Source: Accumulibacter sp.
Lineage (GTDB): Bacteria; Pseudomonadota; Gammaproteobacteria; Burkholderiales; Rhodocyclaceae
Length of the DNA: 6,055 bases
Reading direction: 5' to 3'
NCBI GenBank assembly: GCA_031267455.1
Contig: JAIRZC010000218.1
Span: 1 to 6,055, forward strand
The notes beneath the pieces are model-generated. The model saw only the letters and a list, made by a program, of their open reading frames with translations, was not told the origin of the DNA and made no database searches. The position numbers and the translations under genes are program-made. Each line of letters opens with the position of its first letter. The first letter of the stretch is position 1. Positions 1-5,721 of this stretch are shown here, piece after piece.

Positions 1-329
1 GAGGTTTCGAAGCGATAGGGCATCGACTCCCGATAAGGCAAATCGCCTGCCGAGCGGCCCATGAAACGCTTGACCGAAACGACTACGTTCGAGGGGTCCG
101 CCGACTGTTCGGCGAGCGCCTCGTAGCCAATGTCGGGAGGATCGCCGCCGCGGTAGCGGACGGCCGAGGGTAAGAGAGGCCGCCCGAGCGCGTCAGAAAG
201 AACGGTCGCCAGCCCGTTCTTGACCGTCGCGACGAGCGAATTGGTCGTCCCGAGGTCGATACCGACGGCCAGTCTGTGCCGGTGCGGCTCCGCGGACTTC
301 CCCGGCTCGGCGATCTGAAAAAGCGTCAT
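1..329 (-). CDS. hscA: HscA, Hsp70-family chaperone for Fe-S cluster transfer (N-terminal part only)
   Basis: This is the specialised Hsp70 of the ISC system. With its co-chaperone HscB it uses ATP to release nascent [2Fe-2S] clusters from the IscU scaffold in the cytoplasm. About 109 residues are in the window; the gene continues past the left edge. The N-terminus [10 protein letters not shown], a short linker, then GIDLGTTNS at residues 23-31 (the Hsp70 phosphate-1 motif) match the HscA subfamily, as does the later [10 protein letters not shown]. General DnaK proteins lack this roughly 20-residue lead before the ATPase motif. The start ATG at 329-327 is preceded by a weak purine-rich GGATAGAAA. 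An ATG a few bases upstream (340-338) is out of frame and hits a stop after four codons. Unlike the close packing elsewhere in the operon, 94 nt separate it from hscB. The identification is firm; completeness cannot be judged. Confidence 0.95.
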   Translation of the reverse strand, partial: MTLFQIAEPGKSAEPHRHRLAVGIDLGTTNSLVATVKNGLATVLSDALGRPLLPSAVRYRGGDPPDIGYEALAEQSADPSNVVVSVKRFMGRSAGDLPYRESMPYRFET

Positions 330-347
330 TTTCTATCCATGAAACGC

Positions 348-359
348 AAACGCGCGTTT
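348..359. repeat. 12-bp perfect palindrome upstream of hscA
   Basis: AAACGCGCGTTT reads the same on both strands. It lies about 20 bp upstream of the hscA start in the hscB-hscA spacer. It could be a protein-binding dyad or simply a sequence coincidence; no known operator was recognised. Confidence 0.4.
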
Positions 360-360
360 T

Positions 361-374
361 GGCGCATGAGCGCC
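361..374. repeat. short GC-rich hairpin in hscB-hscA spacer
   Basis: GGCGC (361-365) pairs with GCGCC (370-374) around the four-base loop ATGA, so it is a compact five-pair stem in either strand's RNA. It sits between the palindrome at 348-359 and the stem at 404-425, about 30 nt upstream of hscA. No T-tract follows, so it is not a typical intrinsic terminator. Confidence 0.4.
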
Positions 375-403
375 CCTGGCCTCATCGGCCGGCCTCCACG
401 CCC

Positions 404-425
404 GAACGGGGGCTTTACCCCGTTC
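404..425 (-). repeat. stem-loop overlapping the hscB stop codon
   Basis: GAACGGGG (404-411) pairs perfectly with CCCCGTTC (418-425), giving eight base pairs around a six-base loop (412-417). In the minus-strand transcript the stem begins inside the hscB stop codon. No U-run follows, so termination is unlikely. A role in RNA processing, in 3' protection of the upstream message or in setting the hscA level is possible but is inference only. Confidence 0.5.
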
Positions 426-951
426 ACGCCTCGATGGCCGCGATGCCATCGTCGATCTCGGTCAATAGCTTTTCGAGAAACATCAGCCGCCGCGCGTGAT
501 CCGCCGCCGCCCGGTAATCGCGCTCATCGTCGAGCAGTTCGGCGAGGCGGCCATGGCTCTTGCTCATCCGTTGCCTGACGCAGCGGCGCAAATCCTCCAG
601 TTCGGCAACTTCGCGCACCCGCTTCGCCTCGGAAACCGCCTCGCGCCACTCCATCTGCTCGACCAGGAATTCCGGCGGCATCGCCGTGTTGCACTCGGCG
701 TCGATCGGGAACCCGGCGAGAAAGAGGAAGTAGGCGGCACGCCGCAGAGGATTTTTCAGGATATGGTAGGCTTCATTGACGCGCGTCGCCCATTGCATCG
801 ATACACGCTTTTCCTGTTCGCACGCGCCCGCGTAACGGTCGGGATGCGTCAGTGCCTGCATTTCGCGATAGCGCTTGTCCAGCCGCTCCGGGTCGATCCG
901 GAATTTTTCCGGAAGCCCGAACAGGGAAAAATGATCGACATTCAAATCCAT
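424..951 (-). CDS. hscB: HscB, J-domain co-chaperone of HscA
   Basis: HscB delivers the IscU scaffold to HscA and stimulates the HscA ATPase. The 175-residue product is close to the usual length of about 171. An N-terminal J-domain covers roughly residues 6-80, with the HPD signature at residues 36-38 (HPDR). The C-terminal helical domain carries the IscU-contact segment FLVEQMEWRE (95-104), matching FLMEQLELRE in E. coli. The AADHARRLMFLEKL segment near the C-terminus is also typical. ATG at 951-949 is the only usable start, because an in-frame stop precedes it with no start codon between. The nearest Shine-Dalgarno-like GGAGGG lies about 15 nt upstream, farther than ideal, so initiation may be weak or helped by ribosomes from iscA. 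iscA ends 67 nt upstream and hscA begins 94 nt downstream. Confidence 0.96.
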   Translation of the reverse strand: MDLNVDHFSLFGLPEKFRIDPERLDKRYREMQALTHPDRYAGACEQEKRVSMQWATRVNEAYHILKNPLRRAAYFLFLAGFPIDAECNTAMPPEFLVEQMEWREAVSEAKRVREVAELEDLRRCVRQRMSKSHGRLAELLDDERDYRAAADHARRLMFLEKLLTEIDDGIAAIEA

Positions 952-1018
952 CGGCGTTCGTCTCGGCCCTCCGGCTCCAAATCACTCGTCCTGGCTTGCC
1001 TCGTTGCGGCCTGACGCT

Positions 1019-1342
1019 TCAAACGCTGAAACTCTCGCCGCAGCCGCAAGCGTTTTTGACGTTTGGATTATTGAAGCGAAAACCTTCGTTCAGGCCCTCG
1101 CGGGTATAGTCGAGTTCCGTTCCATCGAGGTAGGGCAGGCTCTTGGCGTCGATCAGCACCTTGACGCCGTGGGACTCGAACTCGACATCGTCCGGAGCGA
1201 CGACATCGACGAATTCGAGTCGGTACGCGACGCCCGAACACCCGCTCGTGCGCACGCCGAGGCGCAATCCAACGCCCTGTCCGCGCTTTGCCATATAGTT
1301 CGCCACGTGTTTCGCGGCCTTTTCAGATAATGTTACCGCCAT
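1019..1342 (-). CDS. iscA: IscA, A-type iron-sulfur cluster carrier
   Basis: IscA binds iron or an Fe-S cluster and passes it to apo-targets after assembly on IscU. Starting at ATG 1342 the protein is 107 residues, the same length as E. coli IscA. The three ligand cysteines are present: C35 in TSGCSG, and C99 and C101 in the C-terminal CGCGESF motif. The segment [13 protein letters not shown] and the ending [21 protein letters not shown] match the IscA subfamily rather than ErpA or SufA. The reading frame stays open 25 codons further upstream. The start at 1342 is preferred because it gives the family N-terminus [10 protein letters not shown] and has a strong ribosome site eight bases before it. 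The gene begins 13 nt after the iscU stop, so the two are co-transcribed and probably translated together. Confidence 0.97.
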   Translation of the reverse strand: MAVTLSEKAAKHVANYMAKRGQGVGLRLGVRTSGCSGVAYRLEFVDVVAPDDVEFESHGVKVLIDAKSLPYLDGTELDYTREGLNEGFRFNNPNVKNACGCGESFSV

Positions 1343-1350
1343 TTCATTTT

Positions 1351-1357
1351 CTCCTTT
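1351..1357 (-). promoter_or_regulatory. ribosome binding site of iscA
   Basis: On the minus strand this reads AAAGGAG, with eight bases between the GGAG and the ATG at 1342. It overlaps the TAA stop of iscU (1358-1356). It decides the iscA start against the upstream in-frame ATG at 1375, which lies inside iscU, and against an out-of-frame ATG at 1347. Confidence 0.8.
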
Positions 1358-1751
1358 ACAGCTTTGTCGATTCATCGTTTTTTTTTCTATAATCCGCAAC
1401 AGCGGCCTTGATGGCATCTTCCGCCAGTATCGAGCAGTGAATCTTCACCGGCGGCAAAGCCAATTCCTCGGCAATCTGGGTATTCCTGATTTCCAGCGCC
1501 TGATCAAGGGTCTTTCCCTTGACCCATTCGGTCACCAGCGACGAAGAGGCGATCGCCGAACCGCATCCGTAGGTCTTGAAGCGGGCGTCTTCAATGACAC
1601 CATCCTTGCCGACCCTGATCTGTAATTTCATCACGTCACCGCAGGCAGGCGCTCCGACCATCCCGGTCGCAACGCCTTCCACGTCTTTTTCGAAAGAACC
1701 CACGTTGCGCGGATTCTCGTAGTGGTCCAGTACCTTCGAACTGTATGTCAT
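1356..1751 (-). CDS. iscU: IscU, Fe-S cluster assembly scaffold
   Basis: IscU receives sulfur from IscS, assembles [2Fe-2S] clusters and releases them through HscB/HscA. The product is 131 residues, similar to the E. coli protein. The three cluster-ligand cysteines are C37 (PACGD), C63 ([11 protein letters not shown]) and C106 ([10 protein letters not shown]). D39 follows C37 in the conserved ACGD context. The HscA recognition motif LPPVK is intact at residues 99-103. A complete active site plus the chaperone motif marks a housekeeping IscU rather than a NifU or SufU. The start ATG at 1751 gives the family N-terminus [18 protein letters not shown] and has GAGG about eight bases upstream. iscS ends 39 nt upstream and iscA starts 13 nt downstream. 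Confidence 0.98.
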   Translation of the reverse strand: MTYSSKVLDHYENPRNVGSFEKDVEGVATGMVGAPACGDVMKLQIRVGKDGVIEDARFKTYGCGSAIASSSLVTEWVKGKTLDQALEIRNTQIAEELALPPVKIHCSILAEDAIKAAVADYRKKNDESTKL

Positions 1752-1790
1752 GCTTCCATCCTCGTCAAATTCCGGCGCGGCGCGCCATCT

Positions 1791-3002
1791 TCAGTGTGCC
1801 GCCCATTGGACCCGGCTCAGGTCGACGCCTTCCTGCACCATTTCCCAGAGCGGCGACATCCCGCGCAGCTTGCCGATTTTTTCACGCAATTCCCTGACCG
1901 CGTAGTCGATTTCTTCCTCGGTATTGAAACGGCCTATCGTGATCCGGATCGAGCTGTGCGCGAGTTCGTCGTCGCGTCCGAGCGCGCGCAACACGTAGGA
2001 GGGTTCGAGCGACGCGGAAGTACAGGCCGACCCCGAGGAGACCGCGAGGTCCTTGATCGACATCAGCATCGATTCACCCTCGACATAGGCGAAGCTGACG
2101 TTCAGGTTGTGCGGAACGCGGCGATCGAGGTCTCCGTTGATATAAACGTGCGGAATATCGGAAATCCCCTTGAGCAGCCTGTCGCGCAAGGCGCCGATCC
2201 GCAGGTTTTCGGCGTCCATTTCGACGCGCGCGAGACGGAAAGCTTCGCCCATTCCGACGATCTGGTGCGTCGGCAAGGTTCCCGAGCGGAAACCGCGCTC
2301 GTGCCCGCCCCCATGCATCTGGGCTTCGATCCGAACCCTCGGTTTGCGCCGGACGAAAAGCGCGCCGATGCCTTTCGGTCCGTAGACCTTGTGCGCCGAC
2401 AGGCTCATGAGGTCCGCCTTGAGTTCGGCAAGGTCGATCTTCGTCTTTCCCGCCGCCTGCGCGGCATCCACGTGAAATACGATGCCCTTTTCGCGGCAGA
2501 TTTCGCCGATTTCCCCAACCGGCTGTATGACGCCGATCTCGTTATTGACGAACATCACCGAAACCAGGATCGTATCCGGGCGAAGCGCGTTCCTGAAGTG
2601 ATCGAGGTCGATCAGGCCGTCTTCGCGCACATCGAGGCAAGTGACGTCGAAGCCGCGGCGCTCGAGTTCCCGGCAGGTGTCGAGAACGGCTTTGTGCTCG
2701 GTCTTCACGGTAATGACGTGCTTACCCCGGCTCGAATAAAAAGCCGCCGCGCCTTTAATCGCCAGATTGTCCGATTCCGTCGCGCCGGAGGTCCAGATAA
2801 TTTCCCTCGGGTCGGCGTTGACGAGCCGCGCGACTTCTTCGCGCGCCTCCTCGACGGCCGCTTCGGCCTCCCAGCCGAACGAATGCGAGCTCGAAGCCGG
2901 ATTTCCGAACTTCTCGACGAGGTAGGGAATCATTTTTTCGGCGACACGCGGGTCGACCTGCGTAGTCGCCGACGAATCCAGGTAAATCGGAAGTTTCAGC
3001 AT
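1791..3002 (-). CDS. iscS: IscS, housekeeping cysteine desulfurase
   Basis: IscS is a PLP enzyme that converts cysteine to alanine and carries the sulfur as a persulfide for IscU and other acceptors. From ATG 3002 the product is 403 residues (E. coli 404). Visible active-site features are TEHKAVLDT with H103 (cofactor-stacking histidine), the PLP lysine K205 in [11 protein letters not shown], and the persulfide cysteine C327 in [21 protein letters not shown]. The C-terminal [13 protein letters not shown] tail, which in E. coli IscS takes part in IscU binding, is present. The frame is open to an ATG at 3035, but that lies in the preceding gene. ATG 3002 starts the family N-terminus and has GGAG eight bases upstream. 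One oddity is that the N-terminal motif reads [12 protein letters not shown] instead of the usual LDYSATTPVDPR. The previous desulfurase gene ends 19 nt upstream. Confidence 0.97.
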   Translation of the reverse strand: MLKLPIYLDSSATTQVDPRVAEKMIPYLVEKFGNPASSSHSFGWEAEAAVEEAREEVARLVNADPREIIWTSGATESDNLAIKGAAAFYSSRGKHVITVKTEHKAVLDTCRELERRGFDVTCLDVREDGLIDLDHFRNALRPDTILVSVMFVNNEIGVIQPVGEIGEICREKGIVFHVDAAQAAGKTKIDLAELKADLMSLSAHKVYGPKGIGALFVRRKPRVRIEAQMHGGGHERGFRSGTLPTHQIVGMGEAFRLARVEMDAENLRIGALRDRLLKGISDIPHVYINGDLDRRVPHNLNVSFAYVEGESMLMSIKDLAVSSGSACTSASLEPSYVLRALGRDDELAHSSIRITIGRFNTEEEIDYAVRELREKIGKLRGMSPLWEMVQEGVDLSRVQWAAH

Positions 3003-3021
3003 CTTTTTGGCTCCATTTTCA

Positions 3022-4194
3022 TCAACGAACCGCAACAGCGGTCAATTTCATCAAATTCGACAGCGAGTCCCGCAAGGCGCCCAAAAATCCCTCGACTTCT
3101 CCGGCGGTGTTCGACGCGCCGAGACTCACGCGGACCGCCCCGCGCGCCCGGTCAGGCGAAACGCCCATCGCGAGGAGCACATGCGAAGGTTCCGGATTTT
3201 CTGCAGAGCACGCGGACCCGCTCGAAACGGCGTATCCGGCGCGGTCGAGCTTCGAAGCCAGCGTCTCGCCCTCGATGCCCGGAATGGAAAAGCAGACGGT
3301 ATTCGGCAAGCGTTCCGCGTCCCGCCCGAAAATATGCGCGCCGAGTTCGATCAGGCCGCGCTCAAGCGGGCGTCGCAGCGCGCGGATTTTCTCCGCGGTA
3401 CCGAAAAGCGCGCTCGCGACGCGCTCACAGGCTTCGCCGAAACCGACAATCGCAGCGACATTCTCCGTTCCCGCCCGAAGACCCCGCTCGTGCCCTCCTC
3501 CCGCGATGAGCGGTTCGATCCCGACGCGCTTGTCGACAACCAGCGCCGCCGCGCCCTTTGGCCCGCCGAGCTTGTGCGCCGAGAGCGTCATCGCGTTGAC
3601 GCCCGATGCGTTCAAATCTCTGAAATCGAGCGAGAGCTTGCCAAACCACTGCGCCGCGTCGGTGTGAAAAAGGCTTCCAGCGGAACGCGAGCGCTCCGCC
3701 AGGGGACGGATATCCTGCAAAACGCCGGTCTCGTTGTTCGCCGCCATGACCGAGACACTCGCCGGCTTTCTTTCGACGATTTCGGAATACGCCTCGAAAT
3801 CGATGCGCCCGTCGGCGCTGACGGGAAACTTCTCCAGCAGCCATCCGCGCCGGACGAGCTGTTCGGCGGGACGTATCACGCAGCGATGCTCGATCGCGCT
3901 GACCGCCAGGAGTCCGGGTTTCATGCGCTCGACCGCGCCTTTTATGAAAAGGTTGTTGGCTTCCGAACCACTGCTCGCAAAAACGATTTCCGCAGCTTGC
4001 GCGCCGACGGCCCCGGCCACTTTTTCACGCGCCGCATCGACCGCGCGGCGCGCATCGCGCCCGTATTCGTGCCGGCTCGAAGGGTTGCCGAAGCGCTCTG
4101 ACAGCCAGGGCAGCATCGCTTTCCACACCGCGGGATCGAGCGGCGTCGTAGCGTTGTGGTCGAAATAGACGGGCGCGAACGCGGCTTCAGACAT
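3022..4194 (-). CDS. second cysteine desulfurase, NifS-type, inside the isc operon
   Basis: A 390-residue class V aminotransferase-fold PLP enzyme, predicted to release sulfur from cysteine as a persulfide. The set of catalytic residues is complete: EHRCV with H103, the PLP lysine K208 in [11 protein letters not shown], and the persulfide cysteine C329 in [21 protein letters not shown]. It differs clearly from the adjacent IscS. The N-terminus reads [12 protein letters not shown], the sequence is broadly divergent, and it stops without the SPLWEM tail used for IscU contact. It is therefore an old paralogue, not a recent tandem copy. ATG 4194 overlaps the last 8 nt of iscR and is preceded by GGGAGG only three bases away. 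An upstream in-frame ATG at 4236 would lie well inside iscR. Co-expression with isc genes suggests a sulfur-supply role. Its acceptor is unknown, so no gene symbol is given. Confidence 0.9.
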   Translation of the reverse strand: MSEAAFAPVYFDHNATTPLDPAVWKAMLPWLSERFGNPSSRHEYGRDARRAVDAAREKVAGAVGAQAAEIVFASSGSEANNLFIKGAVERMKPGLLAVSAIEHRCVIRPAEQLVRRGWLLEKFPVSADGRIDFEAYSEIVERKPASVSVMAANNETGVLQDIRPLAERSRSAGSLFHTDAAQWFGKLSLDFRDLNASGVNAMTLSAHKLGGPKGAAALVVDKRVGIEPLIAGGGHERGLRAGTENVAAIVGFGEACERVASALFGTAEKIRALRRPLERGLIELGAHIFGRDAERLPNTVCFSIPGIEGETLASKLDRAGYAVSSGSACSAENPEPSHVLLAMGVSPDRARGAVRVSLGASNTAGEVEGFLGALRDSLSNLMKLTAVAVR

Positions 4195-4669
4195 GCGCCT
4201 CCCATATATCGCGCTGGTCCTTGTCGAAAACGGCAACCGACCGACCGACGCCTTTTTCCTTCTTCCGCCTCTGTTTTTCGACGAGTTCTCCGAGCGTGAT
4301 CGAGGTCAGGAATTCATAAACCTTCGCGTTGAGCGCCGCCCATAATTCATGTGTCATACAAAGCTTCGTATCCCTGCAATTTTCCTTGCCGCCGCAGCGT
4401 GTCGCGTCGATCGCCTCGTCGACCGCGCAGACGATATCGGCGACTGAAATCTGCCGCGCCGGTCGCGCCAGCCGGTAGCCGCCGCCTGGGCCGCGCACGC
4501 TCTCGACGAGGCGATAGCGGCGCAATTTGCCAAAAAGCTGTTCGAGATAGGAAAGCGAGATCGTCTGCCGCGCGCTGATGTCCGCCAGCGCAACGGGTTC
4601 ACCCACGCCCGTCGACGCCAGATCGATCATCGCGGTCACCGCGAACCGGCCCTTAGTCGTCAAGCGCAT
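4187..4669 (-). CDS. iscR: IscR, Fe-S cluster-sensing transcriptional regulator
   Basis: Rrf2-family regulator that binds a [2Fe-2S] cluster and, in its holo form, represses the isc operon. The product is 160 residues (E. coli 162). The winged-helix DNA-binding part covers about residues 1-80, with E43 in the recognition region (SYLEQLFGKLR) and the wing RGPGGGYRLAR. Cluster ligands C92, C98, C104 and H107 are all present at the same numbering as in E. coli (RCGGKENC and KLCMTHELW). The C-terminal tail after about residue 135 is lysine/arginine rich and not conserved. ATG 4669 gives the family start MRLTTKGRFAV, with GGAG at 4676-4679 and a six-base spacer. The gene lies directly downstream of two operator-like sites, so autoregulation is expected. 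Its stop overlaps the next start by 8 nt, implying translational coupling. Confidence 0.97.
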   Translation of the reverse strand: MRLTTKGRFAVTAMIDLASTGVGEPVALADISARQTISLSYLEQLFGKLRRYRLVESVRGPGGGYRLARPARQISVADIVCAVDEAIDATRCGGKENCRDTKLCMTHELWAALNAKVYEFLTSITLGELVEKQRRKKEKGVGRSVAVFDKDQRDIWEAHV

Positions 4670-4675
4670 GCCATT

Positions 4676-4679
4676 CTCC
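4676..4679 (-). promoter_or_regulatory. ribosome binding site of iscR
   Basis: GGAG on the minus strand, six bases before the ATG at 4669. A second ATG at 4674-4672 is out of frame and lies too close to this site, so 4669 is the supported start. Confidence 0.7.
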
Positions 4680-4685
4680 GAACCT

Positions 4686-4710
4686 ATACCCGATCATTTT
4701 ACTCAACTAT
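4686..4710 (-). promoter_or_regulatory. IscR type 1 operator, promoter-proximal site
   Basis: A 25-bp imperfect palindrome that on the minus strand starts ATAGTTGAGT and ends GATCGGGTAT. Against the published type 1 IscR consensus (half-site ATASYYGACTR, inverted after a short A/T centre) I count 22 of 25 matching positions. It overlaps the candidate -10 and transcription start of the iscR promoter, where bound [2Fe-2S]-IscR would block transcription. The assignment rests on my recall of the consensus plus the position just ahead of iscR. Confidence 0.85.
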
Positions 4711-4734
4711 GAAGCAAACGACGAAATCAGTCAA
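4706..4734 (-). promoter_or_regulatory. candidate sigma70 promoter of the iscR operon
   Basis: The -35 TTGACT (4734-4729) matches TTGACA at five of six positions. A 17-bp spacer leads to CATAGT (4711-4706), four of six against TATAAT. A start near 4699 would give a leader of about 30 nt before iscR. Each hexamer lies within or against one of the two IscR operator matches, which is the expected geometry for repression. A nearby TAAAAT (4701-4696) is a better -10 by sequence but has no -35 at the right distance. Confidence 0.65.
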
Positions 4735-4738
4735 CTAT
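4714..4738 (-). promoter_or_regulatory. IscR type 1 operator, distal site overlapping cysE 3' end
   Basis: On the minus strand the first eleven bases, ATAGTTGACTG, match the type 1 half-site completely. The second half is degenerate, giving 20 of 25 positions overall by my count. It covers the -35 hexamer of the iscR promoter, and its centre is 28 bp from that of the proximal site. Two type 1 sites at the iscR promoter also occur in E. coli. The perfect half-site is made of the last three cysE codons (ATA GTT GAC) and runs into its TGA stop. Confidence 0.7.
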
Positions 4739-5479
4739 TTTGCTCAAATACTTGGCGTCGAAACGGTCGGCCGTCGCGAGTTCGTCCTTCACGGTCGCGC
4801 CATCGAGTTCGAGCCGCTTGAGCAAAAGATTGATCCGCCGATCGGTCTCGACCGCGTGGTCGAGCAGGCCATGGATCGCCTTTGCCAGCGGATCGTCGGG
4901 CATTCCTTCGAGCGCATAGGCCGAAAAGCCCATCTGTCCGGCTTTGTCCTCGCGTTTTTTCGCCTGTTCGGAATCGATGATCCGCGCTGGATTACCGACC
5001 GCCGTCGTCTCGGGCGGAACGTCCCTGACGACGACTGCGTTCGAACCAACCTTGGCGCGCGCGCCGACGGTCACCGGCCCGAGAATCTGCGCGCCCGCGC
5101 CGACCACGACGCCGTCTCCGATGGTCGGATGACGCCGCCCTTTCACCCACGATGTTCCGCCGAGCGTAACTCCGTGATACAGCGTCACATCGTCGCCAAC
5201 GACCGCCGTTTCGCCGATCACGACGCCCATGCCGTGGTCGATGAAAAAGCGGCGGCCAATCGTCGCGCCGGGATGAATTTCGATCCCCGTGAAAAAGCGC
5301 CCCGCGTGCGAGACCATGCGCCCCATCCAGAACAGGCGGCGGCGCCATAGCCAATGCGAGAGACGATGGAACAGCAACGCGTGGATTCCAGGATAGCAGG
5401 CCAAAACTTCCCACGATGTGCGAGCCGCGGGGTCCCGGTCGAAAACCGAGCGAATATCTTCGCGCAGACGGGCAAACAT
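4727..5479 (-). CDS. cysE: CysE, serine O-acetyltransferase (short class)
   Basis: Transfers acetyl from acetyl-CoA to L-serine, giving O-acetylserine for cysteine synthesis, and so feeds the substrate of the desulfurases downstream. The 250-residue protein has a short helical N-terminus (about 1-60). A left-handed beta-helix of hexapeptide repeats follows (about 65-165), with [23 protein letters not shown] (H82 corresponds to the catalytic H158 of E. coli) and VTLGGTS. E67 stands where E. coli has D143, as in the short Bacillus-type enzymes. A helical tail of roughly 80 residues follows the [14 protein letters not shown] segment. The protein ends in KIVD, not the C-terminal isoleucine that docks into CysK, so a classical cysteine synthase complex is doubtful. 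The start ATG 5479 is preceded by GGAGA. Its 3' end lies inside the iscR operator region. cysE next to iscR is also known from Azotobacter. Confidence 0.94.
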   Translation of the reverse strand: MFARLREDIRSVFDRDPAARTSWEVLACYPGIHALLFHRLSHWLWRRRLFWMGRMVSHAGRFFTGIEIHPGATIGRRFFIDHGMGVVIGETAVVGDDVTLYHGVTLGGTSWVKGRRHPTIGDGVVVGAGAQILGPVTVGARAKVGSNAVVVRDVPPETTAVGNPARIIDSEQAKKREDKAGQMGFSAYALEGMPDDPLAKAIHGLLDHAVETDRRINLLLKRLELDGATVKDELATADRFDAKYLSKIVD

Positions 5480-5509
5480 GAAAAGTCTCCAGAAGTTTCA
5501 AGGGACGTC

Positions 5510-5538
5510 ATTGTAAAAAGCCCGACTTTTTTTATCAA
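5510..5538 (-). promoter_or_regulatory. candidate sigma70 promoter of cysE
   Basis: TTGATA (5538-5533, five of six against TTGACA), a 17-bp spacer, and TACAAT (5515-5510, five of six against TATAAT). The predicted start near 5503 gives a leader of about 24 nt with GGAGA ahead of the cysE ATG. The spacer has an A-run at one end and a T-run at the other around GTCGGGC, so it is itself a weak dyad. No operator was recognised here, and transcription of isc genes from this promoter by read-through is possible. Confidence 0.7.
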
Positions 5539-5600
5539 CAATTTTCATTCGCGCCATGGCAAAAACGAGCCTGGCAGGCTGGCACCCCAATCGGAAATCT

Positions 5601-5617
5601 GGGATCAGGGATCGGGG
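5601..5617. repeat. degenerate GGGATC direct repeat in intergenic DNA
   Basis: GGGATC occurs twice, separated by a single A, and is followed by GGGG. It lies between cysE and the nuclease gene. Short runs of GGGAT-like units are a familiar intergenic feature in some proteobacteria, but with only two copies this could be chance. Nothing else in 5539-5650 was recognised apart from a small dyad at 5568-5580 (AGCCT and AGGCT around GGC). Confidence 0.3.
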
Positions 5618-5651
5618 AACGGAAGCACTCCCAGGCGAAAAGCCATCTCTT

Positions 5652-5693
5652 ACCCCTTGGATACCCCGCGCCTGGCAAGCGCGGCAAAGGGGT
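5652..5693. repeat. two-tier GC-rich stem-loop downstream of the nuclease gene
   Basis: The outer stem pairs ACCCCTT (5652-5658) with AAGGGGT (5687-5693). The inner stem pairs CCGCGC (5666-5671) with GCGCGG (5679-5684) around a seven-base loop, with an asymmetric internal loop between the two. In the minus-strand transcript it begins about 28 nt after the stop of the nuclease gene. No T-tract follows, so it is not a canonical intrinsic terminator. Protection of the mRNA 3' end or Rho-assisted termination is possible. Confidence 0.45.
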
Positions 5694-5721
5694 TTCCCGA
5701 ATAAGCTCCCGTTTCCTTCCT

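Noticed and set aside
496..1014. Plus-strand frame opposite hscB
   Set aside because: Its 172-residue product shows no motif and it is fully antisense to a well-supported HscB with an HPD motif.
1774..1786. Small dyad GGCGC-GGC-GCGCC between iscS and iscU
   Set aside because: Five GC pairs in a GC-rich 39-nt spacer is weak evidence, with no T-tract and no known operator. Likely chance.
3003..3035. Upstream ATG (3035) as iscS start
   Set aside because: It lies within the preceding gene and adds residues absent from IscS proteins. ATG 3002 has a proper GGAG and the family N-terminus.
1722..3509. Long plus-strand open frame of 595 codons
   Set aside because: It runs antisense across iscU start, iscS and half of the second desulfurase. 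Its translation is rich in R, A and P with no recognisable domain. It is a by-product of high-GC codon use in the real genes.
3007..4101. Second long plus-strand open frame of 364 codons
   Set aside because: It is antisense to the NifS-type desulfurase, whose catalytic motifs are intact. The antisense translation shows no family features.
4194..4236. Upstream ATG start for the second desulfurase
   Set aside because: It would add 14 residues inside iscR. The family N-terminus begins right after ATG 4194, which also has a GGGAGG upstream.
5601..5617. G-quadruplex
   Set aside because: Only three G-runs of three or more are present close together, and the fourth nearby run is only GG, so a stable three-tetrad structure is not supported.
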